The notes below the pieces were generated by a model. It saw only the letters and a list, made by a program, of their open reading frames with translations. It did not search any database and had not been told where the DNA came from. From Archangium minus (GTDB lineage: Bacteria; Myxococcota; Myxococcia; Myxococcales; Myxococcaceae), in NCBI RefSeq assembly GCF_044360475.1, contig NZ_CP043494.1:5952001-6016000 (forward strand): DNA of 64,000 nucleotides. The letters run 5' to 3'. Numbering within the stretch: position 1 is the stretch's first letter; every line of letters starts with the position of its first letter. Of this stretch, positions 1-22,900 are shown in pieces. The position numbers and the translations under genes are program-made.

Positions 1-32
1 CGCAGCACGGAACGGCAAGGACGGACGAAGAG

Positions 33-3000
33 ATGAGCAGCAACATGGACATCGCCATCATCGGCATGGCGGGCCGCTTCCCCGGCGCGAAGGACCTGGA
101 GCAGTTCTGGCGCAACCTGCGCGACGGGGTGGAGTCCATCCGCCATTTCACCGAGGAGGAGCTGGCTGCCTCGGGCGTGAACCCGGCGCTGCGCTCGAAC
201 CCGCGCTACGTGCGTGCCGCGCCGGTGCTCGAGGACGTGGACCGCTTCGACGCGGGCTTCTTCGGCTTCAACCCTCGCGAGGCCGAGCAGTTGGATCCGC
301 AGCAGCGGCTGTTCCTGGAGTGCACCTGGGAGGCTCTGGAGCGCGCGGGCTACGACCCGAGGCGCTTCCCGGGCTCCATCGGCCTCTACGCCGGCGCGAG
401 CATCAGCACGTACCTGCTCGGCAACCTCGCCGGTGAGCGGGACCTGACGATGTCCGTGGAGAACCTCCAGACGCTCCTCGGCAATGACAAGGACTACCTG
501 GCCACGCAGGTGGCCTACAAGCTGGACCTCCGCGGGCCCGTGCTCACCGTGCAGACGGCGTGCTCCACGTCGCTGGTGGCCGTGCACCTGGCCTGTCAGG
601 CGCTGCTCGATGGCGAGTGCGAGCTCGCGCTGGCCGGCGGCGTCACTGTCCGTCTGCCGCACCACGCGGGGTACGTGTACCAGGAGGGTGGCCTCTTCTC
701 CCCCGATGGGCACTGCCGGCCCTTCGACGCCGATGCGAAGGGCACGGTGTTTGGCAGTGGCGCGGGCGTGGTGGTGCTGAAGAAGCTGGAAGATGCGCTT
801 GCCGATGGCGATCGGATTCACGCGGTCATCAAGGGCTCGGCCATCAACAACGATGGCTCGCGCAAGGCGGGGTTTACCGCGCCGGGCATTGATGGCCAGG
901 TGGAGGTCATCTCCGCGGCCCTTGGCGTGGCCCAGGTGGCTCCGGAGACGATTGGTTACATCGAGGCGCACGGCACGGGCACACCGCTGGGCGACCCGAT
1001 TGAAGTGGACGCGCTGTCCGAGATCTTCGGGAACGCGACGAAAGCGAAGCGCTTCTGTGCGCTCGGGGCGGTGAAGGCCAGCATCGGTCACCTGGAGGCG
1101 GCGGCGGGCATCGCGGGGCTCATCAAGACGGTGCTCGCGTTGGAGCACCGGCAGCTTCCCCCGAGCCTGAACTTCGCGAAGCCCAATCCGCAGATCGACT
1201 TCGACAACAGCCCCTTCTTCGTGAACACGCGGCTCGCGGAGTGGAAGAGAGGTGCCACGCCACGTCGAGCCGGAGTGAGCTCGTTCGGCATCGGTGGCAC
1301 GAACGCGCACGTGGTGCTGGAGGAGGCGCCGGAGCGCAAGGCGCCGGTGAGGGCGCAGGTAGCGCGAGAGGTGGTGCTGCCGCTGTCAGCGAAGAGCGAG
1401 GAGGCGCTGAAGGCGCTGGCGGGCGAGTACGTGAAGGCGCTGGAGGAGCAGGGCGCGCCGGGAGTGGAGGAGGCGGGGTACACGGCGGCGGTGCGGCGAG
1501 CGCACCACGAGCAGCGGCTGGCGGTGGTGGGAGCGAGCCGAGAGGAGTGGACGGAGAAGCTGAGGGCGTGGCTGAGGGGAGAGGAGCGACCCGGGCTGAC
1601 GGCGGGGAAGGTGGAGGAGGGAAGGCGGGGCAAGGTGGTGTTCGTGTTCCCGGGCCAGGGCTCGCAGTGGGAGGGAATGGGCCGGGAGCTGATGGGGAAG
1701 GAGGCGGTATTCCGGCAGGCGATAGAGGCGTGCGACGCGGCGTTGAAGCGGCACGTGAAGTGGAGCCTGAAGGAGGTGCTGGAGAAGGGGCAGGGGCTGG
1801 AGAAGGTGGAGGTCATCCAGCCGGCGCTGTTCGCGGTGGAGGTAGCGCTGGCGGCGCTGTGGAGGAGCTGGGGAGTAGAGCCGGACGCGGTGGTGGGCCA
1901 CAGCATGGGAGAGGTGGCGGCGGCACATGTGGCCGGGGCGCTGAGCCTGGAGGACGCGGCGCGGGTCATCTGCGAGCGCAGTCGGCTGGTGGCGAGCACG
2001 AGTGGCAAGGGCGGGATGGCGGTGGTGGAGCTGGGGGCGGAGGAGGCGGAGAAGCGGATAGCGAGCAAGGGTGGGCGAGTCTCCGTGGCGGCGAGCAACG
2101 GGCCGAGAAGCACGGTGTTGGCGGGAGAGAAGGAGGCGGTGGGGGAGGTGCTCAAGGAGCTGGAGGGGGAGGGGAAGTTCTGCCGGTGGGTGAAGGTGGA
2201 TTACGCCTCGCACTCAGGGCAGATGGAGGCGCTGAAGCCAGAGTTGATGCGGGTGCTGGGCAGCGTGAGGCCCAAGGCCGGCTCCGTGCCCATCTACTCG
2301 ACGGTGAGCATGAAGGCGGGCAATGGGGCCGACTTCGACGCGGGCTACTGGGTGAGGAATCTCCGGGAGCGGGTGCGCTTCGCGGAGGTGGTGAAGAAGC
2401 TGAAGGAGGAGGGACACGGACTCTTCGTGGAGATGAGCCCGCACCCCATCCTCAAGAATGAGGTGGAAGGCAGCGCCGAGGGCGGTGTGATCGCGCTGCC
2501 GTCGCTGCGTCGTGGAGAGCCGGAGCGGGCGGCGCTGCTGGACTCGCTGGGCGCGCTGTACGCGGCGGGCCACGAGGTGGACTGGACGAAGCAGCATCCC
2601 CAGGGCGGCTGGTTCGTGGCCCTGCCCACCTACCCCTGGCAGCGCCAACGCTACTGGATCGAGCCGAGCGCCGAGCAGCCCCGGCGAATGGCCCGCCTCG
2701 CGAGTGGCGCGCATCCTCTGTTGCAGCATCGGCTGGAGCTCGCGGCGGATGCCCGCTCGTCGATCTGGGAGGGAGAGCTCGACGTCCGCGCGTTGTTGTA
2801 TCTCGATGACCACAAGGTGGACGGGACGGTGGTGGTTCCGGGTACCGCGTACCTGGAGATGGGGCTCGCTGCTGCCGCGGAGGTGCTCGGTGCCGGGGGC
2901 CTCGTCCTGGAGAAGGTCGAGTTCAAGAAGGCGCTTGCCCTGCCCGAAGGCTCGGTGCGACTCCAGGTCTCCGTCTCTCGGGACGCGGATGATGTGGCTT

Positions 3001-6000
3001 CCTTCTCGGTGCACAGCCGGGGGCAGGCCGACGGCAGCCCGTGGATCCTCCATGCCGAGGGCTCGCTGCGGCGTGGCCGGAGCGCCGAGGTGGTGGAGCT
3101 GATCGACTCCATCGTCAGCCGCTGCGCTGAGGTCCCGGTGGGCGCGCACTACGAGGCCCTGCGTGCGCGTGGGCTCGAGTACGGCCCGTCCTTCCAGGGC
3201 ATCACGCGGCTGTGGCGGCGGGATGGCGAGGCGCTGGCCCGCGTTCAGCTCTCCGCCACCCTCGCTCCGGAGGCTTCCTCCTATCGGGCCCACCCCGCGC
3301 TGTTGGACGCGGGCCTCCAGGTCCTCGCGGCAGCCGCGCCTCGCGGCGATTCGGGCCAGACCTCGGACACGTTCCTCCCCGTCGGCATCGAGCGACTGCG
3401 CCTCCATGCCTCACCCTCGGGGCCGCTCTACAGCCACGCCACGCTGCGGACCTCGCAGTCTGCTGACGAGCTCGAGGGAGACATCCTCCTCCTCGACGAG
3501 CAGGGGCGCGCTGTCATCGAGATCCTCGGCCTTCGGGCTCGGCGGCTCGAGACCGGGAGCCAGGGCAATGACGTGGACTCATGGTTCTATTCGCTCGCCT
3601 GGCGGCCCGTGTCGCGTCCGGCCGCGACTGTCGTGGAGCCTCGCGGCGCGTGGTTGTTCCTGGCGGATCCCCACGGACTCGCCGAGCAGCTGGCTCCGAT
3701 GCTCGGGGCCCGTGCGGTGCTCGTGCAGGCGGCGCCGGGGCTCGCCTCCGGGCATGAGCGGATCGGACCGGAGCGCTACCGGTTGGATCCGGCGCGCAAG
3801 GAGTCGTTCCGTCAGCTCTTCACCGAGGCCTTCGGGAACGAGGCCCCGGCTGGCGTGGTGAACCTGTGGGCACTCGGCGCCGAGCTGCCCGAGGACGCGG
3901 GTCCGGAGGTGCTCCCGGCCGTCGAGGCGGTGGGGACGGTGGGCGCGCTGCACCTCGTCCAGGCGGTGCTCCAGGCGGGCTGGCGTGATGCGCCGCGCGT
4001 GTGGTTGGTGACGCGCGGAGCCCAGGCGGTGCTGGAGTCTGAGCGGGCGCCGCTGTCTCCCGTGCAGGCTCCGCTGTGGGGTCTGGCTCGCTCCGTGGCC
4101 CATGAGCATCCGGAGCTGCGCTGCACAGCCGTGGATCTGGCGCCGGTGCCCGACGCGCGTGACGCTGCCATCCTGGCCGAGGAGCTTCGCTCCGCCGACA
4201 AGGAGGACCAGGTCGCCCTTCGGGGCGAGGCACGTTATGCGGCTCGGCTCGTTCGTGGCTCGGCGGAGGTCTCTTCTTCCTCCGAGGCCCAGCGCCCGGC
4301 GGGGGATCGTCCGTACCGGTTGGAGGTGGCGAGCCCAGGCGTGCTGGACAGCCTCGTGCTGCGCGAGGTGCAGCGCCGTGAGCCCGGTCCCGGCGAGGTG
4401 GAGATCCGGGTCCGAGCGGCCAGCCTCAACTTCCTGGACGTGCTGTCGGCGCTCGGGGCGCTCCCGGGTGCTGCGCCGGGTGAGTCTCCGAGGCTCGGTG
4501 GCGAGTGCGCGGGCGTGGTGGTGTCGGTGGGCGAGGGTGTCTCGGCTCTGAAGCCAGGGGACGAGGTTGTCGCCATCGCGAGCCACTGTTTCGGCACGCA
4601 CGTGACGACGCTCGCGGCTTTCGCGGTGCGCAAGCCAGCGCACCTGTCCTTCGAAGAGGCCGCGGGGTTGCCCGTGGCCTTCATGACGGCGCACTACGCG
4701 CTTCACCGTCTAGGCCACGTCGAGCCAGGTGAGCGGGTGCTCATCCACGCGGCTTCCGGTGGTACGGGTCTCGCCGCGGTACGGATTGCTCAGCGGGCCG
4801 GCGCCGAGGTCTTCGCCACCGCGGGCAGCGAGGAGAAGCGCGCGTACCTACGCTCGCTGGGCATCCGGCACGTGATGGACTCGCGCTCGCTCGCCTTCGC
4901 CGAGGAGATTCAAGGCCTCACGGGCGGCGCGGGCGTGGACGTGGTGCTCAACTCGCTCGCGGGCGCGGCCATCCAGAAGGGCTTGGAGTCACTCGCGCCC
5001 TATGGCCGCTTTCTGGAGATCGGCAAGCGCCCCATCTACGAGAACTCGCGGGTGGGGTTGCTGCCCTTCCGGCGCAACCTCGCCTACCACGCCATCGATC
5101 TGTCTCGGATGGCGTTGGACCGTCCCGAGCGCTTCTCCGGACTGCTGCGCGAGGTGATGGAGCGCTTCGCGCGACGCGAGCTGGAGCCGCTGCCGGTGAC
5201 GTGTCTGCCCATCACCGAGGCCGCCGAGGCCTTCCGGCGCATGGCGCAGGCAAAGCACATCGGCAAGCTGGTGTTGTCGCTGGACGTGCCAGACGTGCGG
5301 ATCGCCCCTCCTGCCGAGGCCGTGCGGATCCGGCCGGATGCCAGCTACCTCATTACCGGTGGCTTGGGCGGCGTGGGTTCGGTGCTGGCCCGAGCGCTGG
5401 TGGCCCGCGGCGCGAAGCACCTGGCCCTGCTGGGGCGCGGGGGAGCCACCACTCCGGCGGCGCGTGAGGCGGTGGCCTCGATGGAAGCGGCGGGGGCGCG
5501 GGTGCTCGTGCTGCGCGCGGACGTGGCGGATGCCGCGCAGCTTGGCGAGGCCCTGGCTCGCATCCGAGCGGAGCTGCCTCCTCTGCGAGGCATCCTCCAT
5601 GGCGCGGTGGTGCTGGATGACGGCGTTGTGCTCCAGCAGACGCCGGAGCGCTTCCGCACGGCCCTGGCGCCCAAGGTGGACGGTGCGTGGAACCTGCACC
5701 GGCTCACCCGGAACGAGCCGCTGGACTTCTTCGTGATGCTCTCCTCGGTGGTGTCGGTGCTGGGCTCTCCGGGCCAGGCCAACTACGCGGCGGCCAACGC
5801 CTTCCTGGACACGCTCGTCTCCGAGCGGCGTTCCCGTGGGCTGCCAGGACAGAGCATCAACTGGGGCCCGTGGGCCGAGGTGGGCCTCGCCGCTGCGCAG
5901 GAGAACCGCGGTGCCCGAGCGGCCTCGCACGGCATGTCCAGCATCCCTCCCGAGGCCGGTGCCGAGGCCTTCCTGCGCACTCTGCTCGGTGGGGCTCCGA

Positions 6001-6530
6001 GGCCAGTGGTGATGCCCTTCCACCTGCGGCGTTGGATTCAGTCCTTCCCACGCGCTGCCGCCTCACCGCTGCTCGCCGAGCTGGTGGCGGAGCAGGGTGC
6101 CTCCGCTGGAGCCCAAGCCGGCGCCTTCCGTGCGGCGCTGCTCGCCGCCGAGCCTCCTGCGCGTCTGCCCCTGCTCGAGTCCCACCTGCGCGAGCAGATC
6201 GCCCGCGTGCTCCGGTTGGATCCATCGCGGATCGACCGGCAGACACCGTTCAACACCCTGGGTCTGGACTCCCTCATGGCGCTCGCGCTGCGCAACCGCT
6301 TGGAGGAGAGCCTGGGCCTCACCCTGTCCGTGACGGTCGTCTGGGGCTACCCGACGATCGCCGCGCTCGCGCCCCATCTGGCGGTCCGCATGCAGGTGCC
6401 GCTCGCCCCGGCCGCCGAGGCCGCGCCCCAGGAGCAGAAGGATCGGGGCGCCCTCGACGAGGCGATGCGCGAGGTCTCCACACTCTCCGAGGACGATGCC
6501 CTCCAGGCGCTGCTCGCCGGTCAGGGCTGA
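33..6530 (+). CDS. Type I PKS, fully reducing module KS-AT-DH-ER-KR-ACP (PKS1)
   Basis: This 2165-aa single module adds one methylmalonyl unit and reduces the beta-carbon to CH2. The KS spans about 5-430 and has the active-site motif TACSTSL and EAHGTGTPLGDP. The AT spans about 535-830, with GHSMG (Ser624) and YASH at 724-727, the usual methylmalonyl signature. The DH has HxxxGxxxxP (His927) and DAGLQ (Asp1092), so it looks active. The ER (about 1427-1750) has an NADPH site near 1569. The KR has GGLGGVG, Tyr1918 and an LDD motif, so it is B-type. The ACP carries GLDSLM (Ser2080). The KS begins six residues after the start, so there is no N-terminal docking helix. An acidic helical tail after the ACP could dock to PKS2. 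The operon's upstream part is outside the window. Domain order and substrate motifs are read directly; activity is inferred. Confidence 0.96.
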   Translation: MSSNMDIAIIGMAGRFPGAKDLEQFWRNLRDGVESIRHFTEEELAASGVNPALRSNPRYVRAAPVLEDVDRFDAGFFGFNPREAEQLDPQQRLFLECTWEALERAGYDPRRFPGSIGLYAGASISTYLLGNLAGERDLTMSVENLQTLLGNDKDYLATQVAYKLDLRGPVLTVQTACSTSLVAVHLACQALLDGECELALAGGVTVRLPHHAGYVYQEGGLFSPDGHCRPFDADAKGTVFGSGAGVVVLKKLEDALADGDRIHAVIKGSAINNDGSRKAGFTAPGIDGQVEVISAALGVAQVAPETIGYIEAHGTGTPLGDPIEVDALSEIFGNATKAKRFCALGAVKASIGHLEAAAGIAGLIKTVLALEHRQLPPSLNFAKPNPQIDFDNSPFFVNTRLAEWKRGATPRRAGVSSFGIGGTNAHVVLEEAPERKAPVRAQVAREVVLPLSAKSEEALKALAGEYVKALEEQGAPGVEEAGYTAAVRRAHHEQRLAVVGASREEWTEKLRAWLRGEERPGLTAGKVEEGRRGKVVFVFPGQGSQWEGMGRELMGKEAVFRQAIEACDAALKRHVKWSLKEVLEKGQGLEKVEVIQPALFAVEVALAALWRSWGVEPDAVVGHSMGEVAAAHVAGALSLEDAARVICERSRLVASTSGKGGMAVVELGAEEAEKRIASKGGRVSVAASNGPRSTVLAGEKEAVGEVLKELEGEGKFCRWVKVDYASHSGQMEALKPELMRVLGSVRPKAGSVPIYSTVSMKAGNGADFDAGYWVRNLRERVRFAEVVKKLKEEGHGLFVEMSPHPILKNEVEGSAEGGVIALPSLRRGEPERAALLDSLGALYAAGHEVDWTKQHPQGGWFVALPTYPWQRQRYWIEPSAEQPRRMARLASGAHPLLQHRLELAADARSSIWEGELDVRALLYLDDHKVDGTVVVPGTAYLEMGLAAAAEVLGAGGLVLEKVEFKKALALPEGSVRLQVSVSRDADDVASFSVHSRGQADGSPWILHAEGSLRRGRSAEVVELIDSIVSRCAEVPVGAHYEALRARGLEYGPSFQGITRLWRRDGEALARVQLSATLAPEASSYRAHPALLDAGLQVLAAAAPRGDSGQTSDTFLPVGIERLRLHASPSGPLYSHATLRTSQSADELEGDILLLDEQGRAVIEILGLRARRLETGSQGNDVDSWFYSLAWRPVSRPAATVVEPRGAWLFLADPHGLAEQLAPMLGARAVLVQAAPGLASGHERIGPERYRLDPARKESFRQLFTEAFGNEAPAGVVNLWALGAELPEDAGPEVLPAVEAVGTVGALHLVQAVLQAGWRDAPRVWLVTRGAQAVLESERAPLSPVQAPLWGLARSVAHEHPELRCTAVDLAPVPDARDAAILAEELRSADKEDQVALRGEARYAARLVRGSAEVSSSSEAQRPAGDRPYRLEVASPGVLDSLVLREVQRREPGPGEVEIRVRAASLNFLDVLSALGALPGAAPGESPRLGGECAGVVVSVGEGVSALKPGDEVVAIASHCFGTHVTTLAAFAVRKPAHLSFEEAAGLPVAFMTAHYALHRLGHVEPGERVLIHAASGGTGLAAVRIAQRAGAEVFATAGSEEKRAYLRSLGIRHVMDSRSLAFAEEIQGLTGGAGVDVVLNSLAGAAIQKGLESLAPYGRFLEIGKRPIYENSRVGLLPFRRNLAYHAIDLSRMALDRPERFSGLLREVMERFARRELEPLPVTCLPITEAAEAFRRMAQAKHIGKLVLSLDVPDVRIAPPAEAVRIRPDASYLITGGLGGVGSVLARALVARGAKHLALLGRGGATTPAAREAVASMEAAGARVLVLRADVADAAQLGEALARIRAELPPLRGILHGAVVLDDGVVLQQTPERFRTALAPKVDGAWNLHRLTRNEPLDFFVMLSSVVSVLGSPGQANYAAANAFLDTLVSERRSRGLPGQSINWGPWAEVGLAAAQENRGARAASHGMSSIPPEAGAEAFLRTLLGGAPRPVVMPFHLRRWIQSFPRAAASPLLAELVAEQGASAGAQAGAFRAALLAAEPPARLPLLESHLREQIARVLRLDPSRIDRQTPFNTLGLDSLMALALRNRLEESLGLTLSVTVVWGYPTIAALAPHLAVRMQVPLAPAAEAAPQEQKDRGALDEAMREVSTLSEDDALQALLAGQG

Positions 6531-6539
6531 AGCCGACCC

Positions 6540-11192
<4,653 letters not shown>

Positions 11193-11198
11193 TCCGCG

Positions 11199-19909
<8,711 letters not shown>

Positions 19910-19913
<4 letters not shown>

Positions 19914-22900
19914 GTGGGGCTCCGGAAGGGACGGATCGCCAGGCGGTCCTCAAGCAGGCGCTGCATGAGATCAAGCAGATGCGCGCCAAGGTGGAGGCGT
20001 CCGAGCGGGCGAAGCGCGAGCCCATCGCCATCCTGGGCATGGCGTGTCGCTTCCCGGGCGCGGACAGCCCGGAGGCCTTCTGGCGGCTGCTGCGAGATGG
20101 GGTGGACGCGACGAGCGAGGTGCCGCCGGAGCGCTGGGACGTGGACGCCTGGTACGATCCGGATCCGAACGCGCCGGGCAAGGCGTACACGCGGCGGGGC
20201 GGCTTCCTGCGGGAGGTGGATCGCTTCGATGCGCGCTTCTTCAACATCAACCCGCGCGAGGCGGTGAGCATCGATCCACAGCATCGCCTCTTCTGGGAGC
20301 TGAGCTGGGAGGCGCTGGAGCGGGCGGGACGAGCACCGGGCTCACTGTCCGGGAGCCGCGCCGGGGTGTTCCTGGGCATCACCAACAACGACTATGGCCA
20401 GCTGCTGGCCACGCTGCGCGACCCGGCGGAGCAGGACGGGTACGTGATGACGGGCAACGCGCTCAACTTTGCACCTGGCCGGCTCTCGTACATGTTGGGC
20501 CTCCAGGGGCCGAGCGTGGCGGTGGACACGGCGTGCTCGTCGTCGCTGGTGGCGCTGCACCTGGCCTGTCAGAGCCTGCGGGCGGGCGAGGTGGACCTGG
20601 CCATCGTCGGTGGTGTGAACCTCATCCTCTCACCGGGCGGCACGGTGTTGATGTCCAAGGCGCGAGCGCTTGCGCCGGACGGACGGTGCAAGACGTTCGA
20701 TGCATCGGCGGACGGCTATGCGCGGAGCGAGGGCTGCGGCGTGGTGGTGCTCGCGCGGCTGTCGGACGCGGTGGCCGCGAAGGATCCGATCCTCGCCGTC
20801 ATCCGGGGCTCGGCGGTCAACCAGGACGGGCCGAGCAGTGGGCCCACGGTGCCCAATGGACAGGCACAGCAGGCTGTCATCCGTGAGGCTCTCGCCCGGG
20901 CTGGGGTGAAGCCCGCGGAGGTGGACTACGTAGAGGCGCACGGCACGGGTACGTCACTGGGCGACCCGATCGAGCTGCGCGCGCTGGGCGAGGTGCTGGG
21001 CGAGAGCCGGGCGGCAGGTGACAAGTTCGTGCTCGGCTCGGTGAAGACGAACGTGGGGCACGCCGAGGCGGCGGCGGGCATGGCGGGGCTCCTCAAGGTG
21101 GTGCTCTCGCTGCGGCACGGACAGCTTCCCCCGCACCTACACTTCCGAGTGCCAAACCCGCACGTGTCCTGGGAGTCCATTCCGGCGGAGGTGCGCACCT
21201 CGCTCTCGGCGTGGACGCGCCGGGGAGAGCGGCGTGTCGCGGGGGTGAGCTCGTTCGGAGCGAGCGGGACGAATGCCCACGTGGTGCTGTCGGAGCCGCC
21301 GCCCACGGAGACCGCCGCCACGGAGCCCGAGCCACGGTGGGCCGTGCTGCCGTTGTCGGCGCGCCGCTGGGAGGCCCTGCTGGAACTGGCGGGGCGCTTC
21401 GAGGAGCACCTGGCCAACAACCCCTCGACCTCACTGGGAGAGGTGTGCGCCACGGCGGCCACGGGGCGGACGCACTTCTCGCACCGGCTCGCGGTGGTGG
21501 CCGACTCGGTGTCCGAGGCCCGCTCGCGTCTGGCGGCATTCGTGGCAGGCGAGCCGGCCGCGGGCTTGGTGGCTGGGCGCCTGCGGGGCGAGACGCCTCC
21601 GAAGGTGGCGTTCCTCTTCACGGGCCAGGGCAGCCAATACGTGGGCATGGGGCGCGGTCTGTACGAGTCACAGCCCGTGTTCCGCCAGACGCTGGACACG
21701 TGTGACGCACTGCTGCGCCCGCTGATGGATCGGCCGCTGCTCGAGGTGCTCTTCGCAAAGGAGGGCGTTGCCGAGGCCGCGCTGCTGACCGAGACGCGGT
21801 ACACGCAGCCGGCGCTGTTCGCGCTGGAGTACGCGCTGGCGGAGCTGTGGCGCTCGTGGGGCGTGGTGCCGCAGGCGGTGATAGGGCACAGCGTGGGTGA
21901 GCTGGTGGCCGCGTGCGTGGCGGGGGTATTCAGCCTGGAGGACGGGCTGAAGCTGATCGCCGAGCGCGCGCGGTTGATGCACTCGCTGCCGAGGGATGGA
22001 GAGATGGCGGCCGTCTTCGCCGGGGAGGCCGAGGTAGCCGAGGCGCTGCGGCCCTACGAGGGACGTGTGTCCCTCGCGGCCATCAACGGCCCGACGGAGA
22101 CGGTGATCTCCGGTGAGCGGCAGGCGGTGCTGGCGGTTGTGGAGTCCTTCCAGGGGAAGGGCATCAAGACGCGGGCATTGCAGGTGTCGCACGCGTTCCA
22201 CTCGCCATTGATGGACTCCATCTTGGAGCCCTTCGAGCGGGTGGCCGAGAAGGTGACGTACTCGGCGCCGAAGCTCACCGTCATCTCCAACGTGACGGGC
22301 CGGCCAGCGACGGCGGCGGAGCTGACGGGAGCGGCGTACTGGAGACGCCACGTGCGAGAGCCGGTGCGCTTCATGGAGGGAGTCCAGAGCCTGCACGAGG
22401 CGGGCACCGGGCTGATGGTGGAGCTTGGCCCCAAGCCGACGCTGCTGGGAATGGCGAAGCGCTGCGTGCCCGAGGACGCGGGAGCGGGGTGGATCCCCTC
22501 GTTGCGCGAGGGCCAGAACGAAGCGCGCACGGTGCTCGAAGCAGTGTCGGAGCTGTACACGCGAGGGGTGGAGGTGGATTGGAAGGGACTGGTAGGGACG
22601 AGCAGCCGCCGGGTGCCGCTCCCCACGTACCCATTCCAACGCGAGCGTTACTGGGTTGAGCCCTCGGCGCGAGCCGGTGGCGCCACGCCGATGCCGGTTG
22701 TGAGCGCGAGGGGTGGCCACCCACTGATCGGCCACCGGGTGCGCTCTCCGGTGACGGTGGCTTTCGAGACGCAGCTCGACGCGGGGCGGCTCGCGGTGCT
22801 GAGAGACCACCGCGTGCACGGACAGATCGTGGTCTCGGGAGTGGTGCACCTGTCCATGGCGATGGCGGCGATGGCGGAGGTGTCGGGGGCCTCGCCGGGA

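Noticed and set aside
1088..3407. Long open readings on the minus strand inside PKS1
   Set aside because: They lie opposite clear KS, AT and DH domains, are Arg/Pro/Ser-rich and have no motifs; they result from high GC.
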